This document shows, piece by piece, positions 1-7,736 of a stretch of 64,000 bases of DNA; within the stretch, counting starts at the first letter, position 1, and every line of letters begins with the position of its first letter. The position numbers and the translations under genes were made by a program. The stretch is from Butyricimonas sp. Marseille-P3923. GTDB lineage: Bacteria > Bacteroidota > Bacteroidia > Bacteroidales > Marinifilaceae. The stretch is taken from positions 186,001 through 250,000 of the forward strand of contig NZ_FXXL01000007.1 in the NCBI RefSeq assembly GCF_900184685.1, written 5' to 3'. Below the pieces are notes generated by a model, which had not been told where the DNA came from, searched no databases, and saw only the letters and a program-made list of their open reading frames with translations.

Positions 1-445
1 TGCAAATACCCATGATGCTCACCCGTTGGGCGGCACTTTCCGGGGCTCCCAATTCAATCACGTAGGGGTTGGATGCGGTTTGCAGCACGGACAATCCCGT
101 ACCCATGATAAAAAGTCCCAGCAGGAACAGACCGTAGGTGCGAGTCATCGCCGCGGGTATAAACAGTAATGCCCCGACTGCCATCACGAGCAACCCGAGC
201 ATCATGCCGTTTTTGTAGCCTGTCTTGCGCAATACCCATGACGAGGGTAGTGCCATGACAAAGTAGGCAATGTAGAAAGCGAAGGTCACGAGGTAGCTTT
301 GCCACTCGTGTTGCAGTTCGCAAGCGATTTTAAGATAAGGGATTAGGGTAGCGTTCAACCACGTGACGAACCCGAAGATAAAGAAGAGAATTCCAATAAT
401 GATAATCCCCATGCTGTAAGAATTTTTCTTTTGTTCCATCATCAT
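1..445 (-). CDS. Sugar MFS transporter, FucP/GluP-like (5' part only)
   Basis: The reading frame runs off the left edge of the window, so only the first 148 codons are visible. The N-terminus has the signature of fucose/glucose-galactose H+ symporters of the major facilitator superfamily: GILFFIFGFVTWLNATLIPY in TM1, then LPSSWVLRKTGYKNGM in the first cytoplasmic loop and GTGLSVLQTASNPYV near TM4. It should be an inner-membrane monosaccharide importer. Three ATG codons in a row (445, 442, 439) begin the gene, so the exact start is uncertain by two residues; no clear Shine-Dalgarno precedes them. It points away from the neighbouring thioredoxin operon terminator. The substrate cannot be told from this fragment. 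Confidence 0.85.
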   Translation of the reverse strand, partial: MMMEQKKNSYSMGIIIIGILFFIFGFVTWLNATLIPYLKIACELQHEWQSYLVTFAFYIAYFVMALPSSWVLRKTGYKNGMMLGLLVMAVGALLFIPAAMTRTYGLFLLGLFIMGTGLSVLQTASNPYVIELGAPESAAQRVSIMGIC

Positions 446-618
446 CTAATTAATAATATACATAAACACGTAAACACATAAGAGTCCTACAAAGTTATTA
501 ATTTTTGATAATGATGGATGAAATTGTAGAAAATTATTGCCCGGAGAGGGGAGAATAATAAAACGAGGCTGCCGAAACAACCTCGTTTACAATCTAATAA
601 AGAAAATAGAGATGTTAG
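446..618. other. Intergenic gap with the terminator of the sigma/SusCD operon
   Basis: This gap holds the upstream region of the MFS gene (446 to about 550) and a terminator hairpin at 561-588. I see no coding region in it. Confidence 0.6.
553..588 (-). terminator. Rho-independent terminator of the thioredoxin/SusCD operon
   Basis: AAACGAGG at 561-568 pairs with CCTCGTTT at 581-588 (8 bp, 12-nt loop). Read on the minus strand the stem is followed by TTTTATTATT. It lies 31 nt beyond the stop codon of the last gene of the minus-strand operon. Confidence 0.75.
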
Positions 619-1788
619 TTAGTGTGTTTTTGCTAATTCCGCTTCCAGTTCGTCACTGCTGTGCCCCGAGAAAATGATTTTCCCGTCGGGGTCGATAAAC
701 AAGAAGGTCGGTATAGACTTGAGATTATAGTATTTGCCGACTTCTTTGCTCAAAGCACGGGTAGCGAGGAACTGGGACCAAGGCAACTTTTCTTCTCCCA
801 TGGCCTTTTGCCACTCTTTTTCCTCTTTGTCCAGTGATACGCTGATAAAATGGACCTTTTCCCCGTGCAGCTTGTACATCTCCCGTAAGTGAGGGAAACT
901 TGCCCGGCACGGTCCGCACCACGATGCCCAGAAGTCGATCAACGTGTATTGTCCCGCCTTCAATTGGGCGAGGAGAGATAGCGTGTCGCCTTTCGGGGTT
1001 ATCACTTTTCCTTCCTGTAACGGTTTGCCTTGGGCGAATGCGCTCGCTTCTTTCAGGTATTGGCGGAAATTTTTAAGCCCCGGGCAAGTATCCCGGTAGG
1101 AAGCGAAGAGTTGTTCCAGTTCATCGAGATAACGTTGGTCGTAGGTAAAAGGTTCTTTTTTCAATTCCTCGACTAACACCAGATTCACGGCGAGGTTCGA
1201 GTGACCCGCTATAAATTCCCAGGTTTGCCGAGCCAGTTCTGCTTGTGCCGCTACCATTCTTTTGGCGTCTTCCGGTTGTTTGTTCTTTTGGAATCTAAAC
1301 GTTCGGAGAAGATGGCGGGTCGGGATAGTTTGTTGCTGGTAGGCATAATAAATATCTTGTGCCGGGGAACCCGTTAGCGTGTAGTTTTTCTCTTTACGAA
1401 TATCGTATTTCCAGAAAGAGTGAGGCAGACTGTCCACGTGAGGTGTGGTAAATGTCAATTCCCCGTTCTCCACGAAGAAATTGATATCCGCGTAAATAAT
1501 TTTGTTTTCTTCTTTTATGTTTTTTCGGTCACAGATGTCTTGGTTATTCAAGCGTAGTTCGCAGAGAGTGGGTTGTTCCAGTTTTCCCCGGAATTCGAAT
1601 CGCTCGTTGACGATAAATCCCTTAAGACGTTCTTTGTTTTCCCCGGGGATAGCTAATTCTATTTCCGTGCTGTCCATTGCCCCGGGAATGGTACCGCGAA
1701 GCACGAAATGATCCATGGGTTTCATGTCACAGGCGCTTATGGCGCTTGCCAGTAATAAGAATGATAGGTATCTTTTTTTCATGTGCAT
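619..1788 (-). CDS. TlpA-like thioredoxin lipoprotein with N-terminal DUF4369
   Basis: Predicted periplasm-facing disulfide reductase of 389 aa. A lipoprotein signal peptide (lipobox SAISAC) is followed by a beta-rich DUF4369-type region (about 25-130), a helical linker, and a C-terminal TlpA/AlkC-TSA thioredoxin fold from about 255 with the redox motif WCGPC (in DFWASWCGPCRASF) and the cis-proline loop SIPTFLF. It is the last gene of the sigma/FecR/SusCD operon and starts 1 nt after the stop of the preceding thioredoxin gene, so translation is probably coupled. ATG at 1788 or 1782 could serve as start. Families of this kind keep periplasmic thiols reduced; the client protein here is unknown, but position suggests the co-encoded import system. 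Confidence 0.85.
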   Translation of the reverse strand: MHMKKRYLSFLLLASAISACDMKPMDHFVLRGTIPGAMDSTEIELAIPGENKERLKGFIVNERFEFRGKLEQPTLCELRLNNQDICDRKNIKEENKIIYADINFFVENGELTFTTPHVDSLPHSFWKYDIRKEKNYTLTGSPAQDIYYAYQQQTIPTRHLLRTFRFQKNKQPEDAKRMVAAQAELARQTWEFIAGHSNLAVNLVLVEELKKEPFTYDQRYLDELEQLFASYRDTCPGLKNFRQYLKEASAFAQGKPLQEGKVITPKGDTLSLLAQLKAGQYTLIDFWASWCGPCRASFPHLREMYKLHGEKVHFISVSLDKEEKEWQKAMGEEKLPWSQFLATRALSKEVGKYYNLKSIPTFLFIDPDGKIIFSGHSSDELEAELAKTH

Positions 1789-1789
1789 C

Positions 1790-3049
1790 TTATTTTTTAT
1801 CAGATTGTTTTTCCTTGTTCAAACGTTTTTTGTATCCGTCTAATATCCATTTCGTGTAGCGTTTATCGTCGTCGTCGGGTAAATTGGGAAGTACTTTTTC
1901 CCCTAGGGCGATAAGGCGAGCGTAATCTTCTTTTTCCAACCTATCCCCGAAGCACGACAATATGATGTCATAAGTACTGAGATCGTTGCTTGATAAGTTT
2001 TCAGCCTTTTTTTCCATGTGGGCGATAACTTGTTGCGTGAGTTTTTTGCCGAGTTTCCCGTAGTTAGCGGGATAAGGTTCTTGGGTTTTCCACAAGATGG
2101 CACGGAATCCGAAAGCGTACATTTTCAATTCTTCGGCATTCACGTGTGGTATTTTTGCTTTCACGATGGCGGCAACCTTTTCGATATCTCGTTGGCTGAC
2201 AGGTTCTGCCAAGGCTAACATTTTTTCCAGACTTTCTTGTCCCTTGATACGGAAGCCGTTGATTTGTGCTTTCACTTTCTCCACGGGGGCGGCGTCTTCT
2301 TTGGCGTACCCGGCGATGTAATCCTGTAATATCTTAGCATGGTGATAGAACAAGAATTTCTCCACGATTTCTTCGCCCGTGTTCTTTCGGATGGCATCGA
2401 GGTTCGCCAGCAGGAAGTCGAACATGGGAGAACCGATCACGCAACTTTCGTCCTCGTAAATTGACCAGTATGCTTTCTCGGTCTTTTCCTTGTCCGTGAG
2501 GCGTTGCAATAACTCCTTGTACACCTTAGCGGCTTTCTTGTCACTGGCAGCATCCGATAAGGCATTTTTATATGCCAAAAGTTCGGCATTGCTCATCTTG
2601 CCTTTCTCGTATTCTTGCTGCATGTACAGTAGCGAGGTCTTCTCGTTCAAGCCTTTTTCCACTCTATCGATAAAAGTTTCCAGCTTGTCGCCCCCGACCA
2701 ATTTGTGTTGTATCGTGCCGTCGGGACGGATGATAACGAAAGTGGGGTAGGCGTGCACGTCGAATTTTTTAGCCAGTTCCACGCCTTCACCTTTCTCCAT
2801 GTCGTATTTCACGCACACGAAACGGGGATTGAAGTAATCTCCCGCCTCTTTTCGCGGGAACACGTTATTCGCCATGTTCTTGCACGGTCCGCACCACTCG
2901 GTGTAGCAGTCCATGAACACGAGTTTGTTCTCTTTTTTCGCTGCCTCTAGGGCTTCAGTGAATGTTAAATCACGGAAGTTCACGCCTTCCTGCGCGAACA
3001 CCGTGATTTGTACAAACAAGATAGCGATAAACAAATAGATTTTTTTCAT
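1790..3049 (-). CDS. Secreted thioredoxin-fold protein with long helical C-terminus
   Basis: 419 aa with a cleavable-type signal peptide (ending about FAQ at 20). A thioredoxin domain occupies about 25-135, with the motif EWCGPCKNM and cis-Pro in AYPTFVII; it belongs to the Thioredoxin_7/DUF255-like group rather than TlpA. The remaining 280 residues are mostly helical and charged, without a motif I recognise. It sits between two DUF4369-TlpA genes and lies 27 nt downstream of the gene at 3077-4291, in the same transcription unit. The likely role is periplasmic thiol-disulfide exchange; the helical part may bind a partner, which is inference. Confidence 0.8.
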   Translation of the reverse strand: MKKIYLFIAILFVQITVFAQEGVNFRDLTFTEALEAAKKENKLVFMDCYTEWCGPCKNMANNVFPRKEAGDYFNPRFVCVKYDMEKGEGVELAKKFDVHAYPTFVIIRPDGTIQHKLVGGDKLETFIDRVEKGLNEKTSLLYMQQEYEKGKMSNAELLAYKNALSDAASDKKAAKVYKELLQRLTDKEKTEKAYWSIYEDESCVIGSPMFDFLLANLDAIRKNTGEEIVEKFLFYHHAKILQDYIAGYAKEDAAPVEKVKAQINGFRIKGQESLEKMLALAEPVSQRDIEKVAAIVKAKIPHVNAEELKMYAFGFRAILWKTQEPYPANYGKLGKKLTQQVIAHMEKKAENLSSNDLSTYDIILSCFGDRLEKEDYARLIALGEKVLPNLPDDDDKRYTKWILDGYKKRLNKEKQSDKK

Positions 3050-3076
3050 ACAGGTAATTTTTACAATACGAATTTA

Positions 3077-4291
3077 TTATTGATTATTTTCCACTAATTG
3101 GCGTACGGTTAATTGCAGGGCGTCCGCGTCGTGACTACTGAACACGACCCTTCCTGCCGGGTCAAGAAGCACGAGCCGGGGTATGCTGGTGACATTGTAG
3201 TTCGTGAATATGTCATTGTAGCTTTTTTCACCCGAGTAAGTCAATTGCGTCCACGGCATATTCTCCTCTTTTAAAGCCTCTTCCCAATCAGCTTTTTTCT
3301 CGTCCATCGAGATACTGATCACGTTCAATTGTTCCCGATTGTATTGGTCATATAGCTTTTTCACGGATGGTATAGCTGCCCGGCATGGACCACACCACGA
3401 TGCCCAAAAGTCAATCAGCGTGTAACTCCCCGGTCGCACGTGATTGGACAATTGTTCCTTTTCGCCTTTCGTGTTTTCCATTTCCAAGTCGGCGTAGCGT
3501 ATTCCCTTGTATCGTTTCATTGCCAGTTCCATTTTTTCCCGGAACCGAGGTCTGCGTATTGAGTCCTCAACTTGTTCCGCCACACGGGCGAGTTCTTCCA
3601 GTTCTTCCCGGGTGCGGGTGAAGTCCTTTTCTATCATTTTCTCTGCGATATAGAATGACACGGGAGAAGTCGGGTGCTGACGGATGAAATTCATTCGGGC
3701 GTTATCTACGATGTTTTCTTTCTCTATTTTTTGCGGGTAAAATTCAGCGTAGATTTTGTCATATAACTCTTTCGGGTACTCGTACTTGTGGTAAAAGTTT
3801 AACTTGGAAAGTGTGTCGTCGGCTTGAAAGGCGTCCAACTCTAACGGTAGTAACTCTTCCCTGTAACTATTGAATTCCTTTAGCAGTGCGCTGCCTGTCA
3901 CTGCGCCGACACGCTCGCTTGCGAAAGGCATAAGCGTACTTACATAACCGATACTGTCGAAATGGGGAACATCAAGTGTCAAGCATGAGTTATCAAGGAA
4001 AATCCAAGTTTTTCGATTTTTTATGTCACGTTTCTCGGTCACGAGCGGGCGGTTTGAGACTGTTAATTCACAAAAAGTAGGTGAAGCAACTTGCCCGTGT
4101 AGTTCGAAACGTCCGTTGCGAACGGTGTCTGTTGCCAACAGTATGGCATTTTTCCCTTCAATATTTCTGAGCGTGACGGTCATTCCGTCCTTTAGCCCGG
4201 GAAAGTTACCCCGGATGGAATATTTCTCTTCATGAGAAGTGCAAGCGGCACTCAATAAAAGTGCCCCGATAAAAGCGTATAAAAATTTCAT
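3077..4291 (-). CDS. TlpA-like thioredoxin lipoprotein with N-terminal DUF4369
   Basis: 404 aa paralogue of the gene at 619-1788. Lipoprotein signal (SAACTS, Cys about 17), DUF4369-like beta region to about 130, helical middle, and C-terminal TlpA domain with FWASWCGPCRAAIPSV and the cis-Pro loop SIPRLVLL. The two lipoproteins share the same layout and motifs such as YTLIDFWASWCGPCRA, pointing to a duplication. An 81-nt spacer containing a strong stem-loop separates it from the FISUMP gene upstream, the longest gap in the distal half of the operon, so expression from here on may be lowered. Confidence 0.85.
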   Translation of the reverse strand: MKFLYAFIGALLLSAACTSHEEKYSIRGNFPGLKDGMTVTLRNIEGKNAILLATDTVRNGRFELHGQVASPTFCELTVSNRPLVTEKRDIKNRKTWIFLDNSCLTLDVPHFDSIGYVSTLMPFASERVGAVTGSALLKEFNSYREELLPLELDAFQADDTLSKLNFYHKYEYPKELYDKIYAEFYPQKIEKENIVDNARMNFIRQHPTSPVSFYIAEKMIEKDFTRTREELEELARVAEQVEDSIRRPRFREKMELAMKRYKGIRYADLEMENTKGEKEQLSNHVRPGSYTLIDFWASWCGPCRAAIPSVKKLYDQYNREQLNVISISMDEKKADWEEALKEENMPWTQLTYSGEKSYNDIFTNYNVTSIPRLVLLDPAGRVVFSSHDADALQLTVRQLVENNQ

Positions 4292-4318
4292 TGCGAGTGT
4301 TTTTGAATTTATATCATT

Positions 4319-4354
4319 ATGAAATCAAACGAGTTTATTCACGTTTGATTTCAT
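4319..4354 (-). terminator. Intra-operon stem-loop (no T-tract)
   Basis: ATGAAATCAAACG at 4319-4331 is a perfect 13-bp inverted match to 4342-4354, with a 10-nt loop. On the minus strand it follows the FISUMP stop codon by 18 nt but lacks a run of T. It could be a weak terminator or an mRNA-stabilising hairpin that sets different levels for the SusCD genes and the thioredoxin genes. Confidence 0.5.
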
Positions 4355-4372
4355 TTGATTCCTAGTAGCGGT

Positions 4373-5125
4373 TTAGTCTTGTGCATCTCGCACGTAACGT
4401 ACACTCATGTATTTCGAGAAATTGCCTTCGTAATTCGTGTCATAGCTTTTTGTAGCATTTCGCTCGATTTGTGAGGTGGTACAAGATACTTTTCGGAAAT
4501 ACACGGTCGGGGCAAGAGTCATGTCATTTTCGGATACCGCTTCCGTGGCAGTCCAAAAATAACCGTGTTCTCTCAAGTGTCGGTGACGTACATCTGCGGG
4601 ACGACCGTACACTAAAGCGAATCCACCCAATCGTAGCAACATCCCGCTACCTGTCGCGTCTTGTTGGAGCAATGCGCCTTCAACGCTTCCGCGCATTCCG
4701 GTTGCTTCTGCCTCTGATTCGGACATACCCATGGCTTGTTCCAGTTTTTTCCAATCGTCATCGGTAGGTAGACGCCAGCCTTCGGGGAGTAATTCTGCAT
4801 TCTTCAACGCTTCTTCGTAAGTGTACATGTTGCCGTAATTATCCCAATCCATGGCGGCCTGTTCTCTATCGGTATCGACTACATACACGAGGTCTCCCCA
4901 ATCGTCAACTCTTTTTTGTTCGTAATAGCGTTCTCCGGCCTTGAAATTGCTGGTCATCCAATCCAGTCCCGCGTAACGAACCCACCCGTATTCGTTACCT
5001 TCATTGTCTTTAACGGTTCCTTCCGCTTCCGGTTTTATCTCGGGCAGGCGATTATTGTCATCGTCGTTACATCCGATACATACCGAGAGTATCACGACTA
5101 ATATATATCCAAATATCTTTTTCAT
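4373..5125 (-). CDS. FISUMP-domain lipoprotein
   Basis: 250 aa with lipoprotein signal (SVCIGC, Cys 19) followed by an acidic tether. The rest fits the Fibrobacter succinogenes major paralogous domain: the markers are GLDWMTSNFKAGERYY, YGNMYTYEEAL, LPEGWRLPTDDDWKKLE and HGYFWTATEA, ending in SVRYVRD. This fold (related to C-type-lectin/FGE-like domains) is common in surface lipoproteins of Bacteroidota; a ligand is not known. It lies 15 nt downstream of the metallohydrolase-like lipoprotein and is probably surface-displayed with the SusCD complex, which is inference. Confidence 0.8.
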   Translation of the reverse strand: MKKIFGYILVVILSVCIGCNDDDNNRLPEIKPEAEGTVKDNEGNEYGWVRYAGLDWMTSNFKAGERYYEQKRVDDWGDLVYVVDTDREQAAMDWDNYGNMYTYEEALKNAELLPEGWRLPTDDDWKKLEQAMGMSESEAEATGMRGSVEGALLQQDATGSGMLLRLGGFALVYGRPADVRHRHLREHGYFWTATEAVSENDMTLAPTVYFRKVSCTTSQIERNATKSYDTNYEGNFSKYMSVRYVRDAQD

Positions 5126-5140
5126 ATGCTGTTTATTTAT

Positions 5141-6169
5141 TTAAAAAACAAATCCCATGTCACTAATTATTTTTTTAATTAAGCTGTATTTCGTGCGAAC
5201 GATAGGATAGTCTTTATACTCCTCCATAAATTCTTCCTCCGGAGTATTGAAAATAGCTTTAACGTAAGTATCTCTATCGTCTGAGGCGTAGCTGGGAAAC
5301 CATCCTCTCGTGCTGACTGAAATGAATCCACACTCGTTGGCAATTTGTTTACAGTATGCGTAATATTCATTGTAAGCTTGTACAGCCTCGTTTTGAAGGT
5401 ATTCTTCTTCATTTATTTCTCCTGCTTCGTAAGCATCCTTTGCATCATCATAATCATCTTTATAATTGTCATAAAAATCATCATAATAATCATAGAAATC
5501 CTCGTAGAAATCAACGTAATCATACCAATAGTATTCATCGCTGAATGCGTTGAATTCATCAAAAATAGCTTTGTCTAACTTTTCCATTTTATTCGTGACG
5601 ATGGATTGGAAGATTGTCGTGCAATAATTACTGTACGCTTGTTCATCCTCCGTACCGAGAACCGGTTTCATATTCAGAGCCAGACAACGTTCACCCTCGT
5701 AATAATCAATAGTTCTCCATTTTTTCCCGTACCAATCGGAGAGATTATCCACTAACAGGAATGAATAGGGGCGTACCGATTTGCCCAAGTGCGGAAGTAT
5801 GTAATCTTCAACAAACTTGATGGCTTCCTCTTTTGTCGTTTGTGTATTTATATACTCGAATTGGAAGTCTTTTCCATCATCACTTCTAAGAGAGTAACCT
5901 AAATCTATTGTTTCCGTGTACCAGTAAGGCGTGCCGTCCGCGTAAGTGCCCCGTTGTTCGTGGCGAAGAGTATCATTGAAAAGCACGTGAACCCCGTGGT
6001 CTTCATAGAATTTGCGTCTTATCACCGATTCCGGGTCTGTCGCGTTTTCCGACACGGAGAAATAATCATCGCGTTCGCCAGTCGGCTCTAGTGAATCTTC
6101 CTTGCTGCATGCTCCTAAAAGCAAACTAAAGATAATAAGGTAAAATATTTTGTCCATCTTATATTCCAT
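5141..6169 (-). CDS. Metallohydrolase-like lipoprotein of SusD operons, without HExxH
   Basis: 342 aa lipoprotein (lipobox LLGAC, Cys 21). The N-terminal region (IRRKFYEDHGVHVLFND, residues 50-66) and the C-terminal GFISVSTRGWFPSYASDD resemble the substrate import-associated zinc metallohydrolase lipoproteins (Peptidase_Mx1-like) found after SusD genes. No HExxH is present anywhere; residues 211-246, about where the active site might be expected, are a run of almost only Asp, Tyr and Phe. It is therefore probably a non-catalytic relative, or the assignment is wrong. The start overlaps the SusD stop as TAATG, so translation is coupled; an in-frame ATG four codons later (MDKIFYLI) would also keep the signal peptide. 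Confidence 0.6.
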   Translation of the reverse strand: MEYKMDKIFYLIIFSLLLGACSKEDSLEPTGERDDYFSVSENATDPESVIRRKFYEDHGVHVLFNDTLRHEQRGTYADGTPYWYTETIDLGYSLRSDDGKDFQFEYINTQTTKEEAIKFVEDYILPHLGKSVRPYSFLLVDNLSDWYGKKWRTIDYYEGERCLALNMKPVLGTEDEQAYSNYCTTIFQSIVTNKMEKLDKAIFDEFNAFSDEYYWYDYVDFYEDFYDYYDDFYDNYKDDYDDAKDAYEAGEINEEEYLQNEAVQAYNEYYAYCKQIANECGFISVSTRGWFPSYASDDRDTYVKAIFNTPEEEFMEEYKDYPIVRTKYSLIKKIISDMGFVF

Positions 6170-7725
6170 TAATAGTTAATAGTTTCGTATGGTTCTCGGT
6201 CCGGGCGTTCGTTTTTGCCCAGCGTGTTCTGGAATTCGATTACTTCTCGTGGAAGAGCCAACGTGTAAGCCTTGTCGTCTTTCTCCAGTCGATAGTAACG
6301 AGCTTGGGAAATCACTTGGGAGTATGTATCCGGGTCCATTTTGAAATCATAATAGACGTGCGTGTACTCTTTGGACCAACGATATTTGTCGCATACCGTG
6401 TAGCGGCGTAAGTCATACCAGCGATGACCTTCCAGGCAAAGTTCGCGTTGGCGTTCCAGTCGTATGGAATCGACAAGCGCGTTTCCCGTGGCGTTAAGGG
6501 CGGGAAGAGTTTTGTATCGTTTACCACGTAATAATTGGAGTTTCTCGCGTGCGATATCCTCGTCATTGTCCAATGCGGCGGCTTCTGCCAGATTTAAATA
6601 TGCCTCGGTTGTGCGGAACAAGTAGTTATCCGAGATAGGACATTTGGATGCCGCATGTTCTTTCATGTCCCACCGTACTTTCTGGAAGATGAAATAATCT
6701 CCCTCTTTTTTGATGTAGTGTTTCTTTCTCAAATCATTGTCATTAAAAGCGTTGCACAACTCCTCCGAGATGTAGAACGGGCGCTCGTTGTCGTAATGCC
6801 GGCGACCTTCGTATCCCATGATGCCGGTTGATAATTGGTGTCCTCCCATGGAAAACAGGATTTCGGGCAACGAGGCATTCAGGAAATTGCCATTTTCGTC
6901 GGCAAAACCGTTCAAATCGGTTAGGGCATCGTTGCGGTCAAGCACAAGTTGGGCGTATTTCCGGGTATTCGGGTAGTCCTGCATGTAAAGATAAACCCGG
7001 CTCATCAGCAAATAGGTAGCCGTTAAATCGGCATGATAAATGGATACTCGTTCCGTTTGTTTCAAGCAGGCTTCTGCTTTTTCCAAATCATCGATGATTT
7101 GAGCGTACACCTCGGATAACGTCCCCAAGTGATAATCCTTATCTTCAATATAAGAGGTTAATTTTAACGGGATACCCGGGGTTGAAGCCGCTTTGGATGG
7201 TTCGTAAGGAGCGGCGTAGAGATTGGCAAGGGTGAAATAATACAAGGCGCGTAGGAAATACGCTTCGCCTTCGATTCTGATTTTGTCGAGTTCTTCACTT
7301 TTATTGCGTGCGGTTACACCATTCAGTTCGTCCAGTATCATGTTGGTCGTGTTGATGTATTTGTAGCTCTTTTCCCAACATTCGTCTTCTGAGCTGATAC
7401 TTGTTCCCTTGGGATTCATGCCCACTTGGCGTTGCCAAGTGAAATAGCCGAACAATGCCTCCGGGTCAGCAACCTCCAAACGGTTCTCGTTGATAGGTCC
7501 TTGTTGCAGTTCGTCCGACATGAAATGGATGAATAGGTTGTAAGGTTGTAGGGCGGAAGAATTATATTCTTCGTAAAATCCCACGGGAAGATAGGCATCT
7601 CCCAATAGCAATTCGTTCAAATCGTCGACGGTTTCAACCTTTGCCAAATCTTGAGAATACTCTTCAAGAAAGCTAGAACAAGCCGTTAGGGTGAATAGGA
7701 GGAATACTATAAATATATTTTTCAT
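6169..7725 (-). CDS. RagB/SusD family outer-membrane lipoprotein
   Basis: 518 aa, the usual SusD size. Lipobox LTACSS (Cys about 16), N-terminal TPR-type helices, the conserved GEAYFLRALYYFTLANLYAAPY region near 155-175, and the C-terminal RLERQRELCLEGHRWYDLRRY typical of SusD. SusD proteins are surface lids on the SusC channel and help capture the ligand. The gene is 11 nt downstream of its SusC partner and overlaps the next gene by 1 nt. No glycoside hydrolase is encoded nearby, so the ligand need not be a glycan; the metallohydrolase-like and thiol-redox neighbours hint at a peptide or protein substrate (inference). Confidence 0.95.
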   Translation of the reverse strand: MKNIFIVFLLFTLTACSSFLEEYSQDLAKVETVDDLNELLLGDAYLPVGFYEEYNSSALQPYNLFIHFMSDELQQGPINENRLEVADPEALFGYFTWQRQVGMNPKGTSISSEDECWEKSYKYINTTNMILDELNGVTARNKSEELDKIRIEGEAYFLRALYYFTLANLYAAPYEPSKAASTPGIPLKLTSYIEDKDYHLGTLSEVYAQIIDDLEKAEACLKQTERVSIYHADLTATYLLMSRVYLYMQDYPNTRKYAQLVLDRNDALTDLNGFADENGNFLNASLPEILFSMGGHQLSTGIMGYEGRRHYDNERPFYISEELCNAFNDNDLRKKHYIKKEGDYFIFQKVRWDMKEHAASKCPISDNYLFRTTEAYLNLAEAAALDNDEDIAREKLQLLRGKRYKTLPALNATGNALVDSIRLERQRELCLEGHRWYDLRRYTVCDKYRWSKEYTHVYYDFKMDPDTYSQVISQARYYRLEKDDKAYTLALPREVIEFQNTLGKNERPDREPYETINY

Positions 7726-7736
7726 AGCAGGTTGTT

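Noticed and set aside
5930-5965. LRHEQRGTY in the metallohydrolase-like protein as a zinc motif
   Set aside because: It has HEQ but lacks the second His of HExxH, so it is not a gluzincin site.
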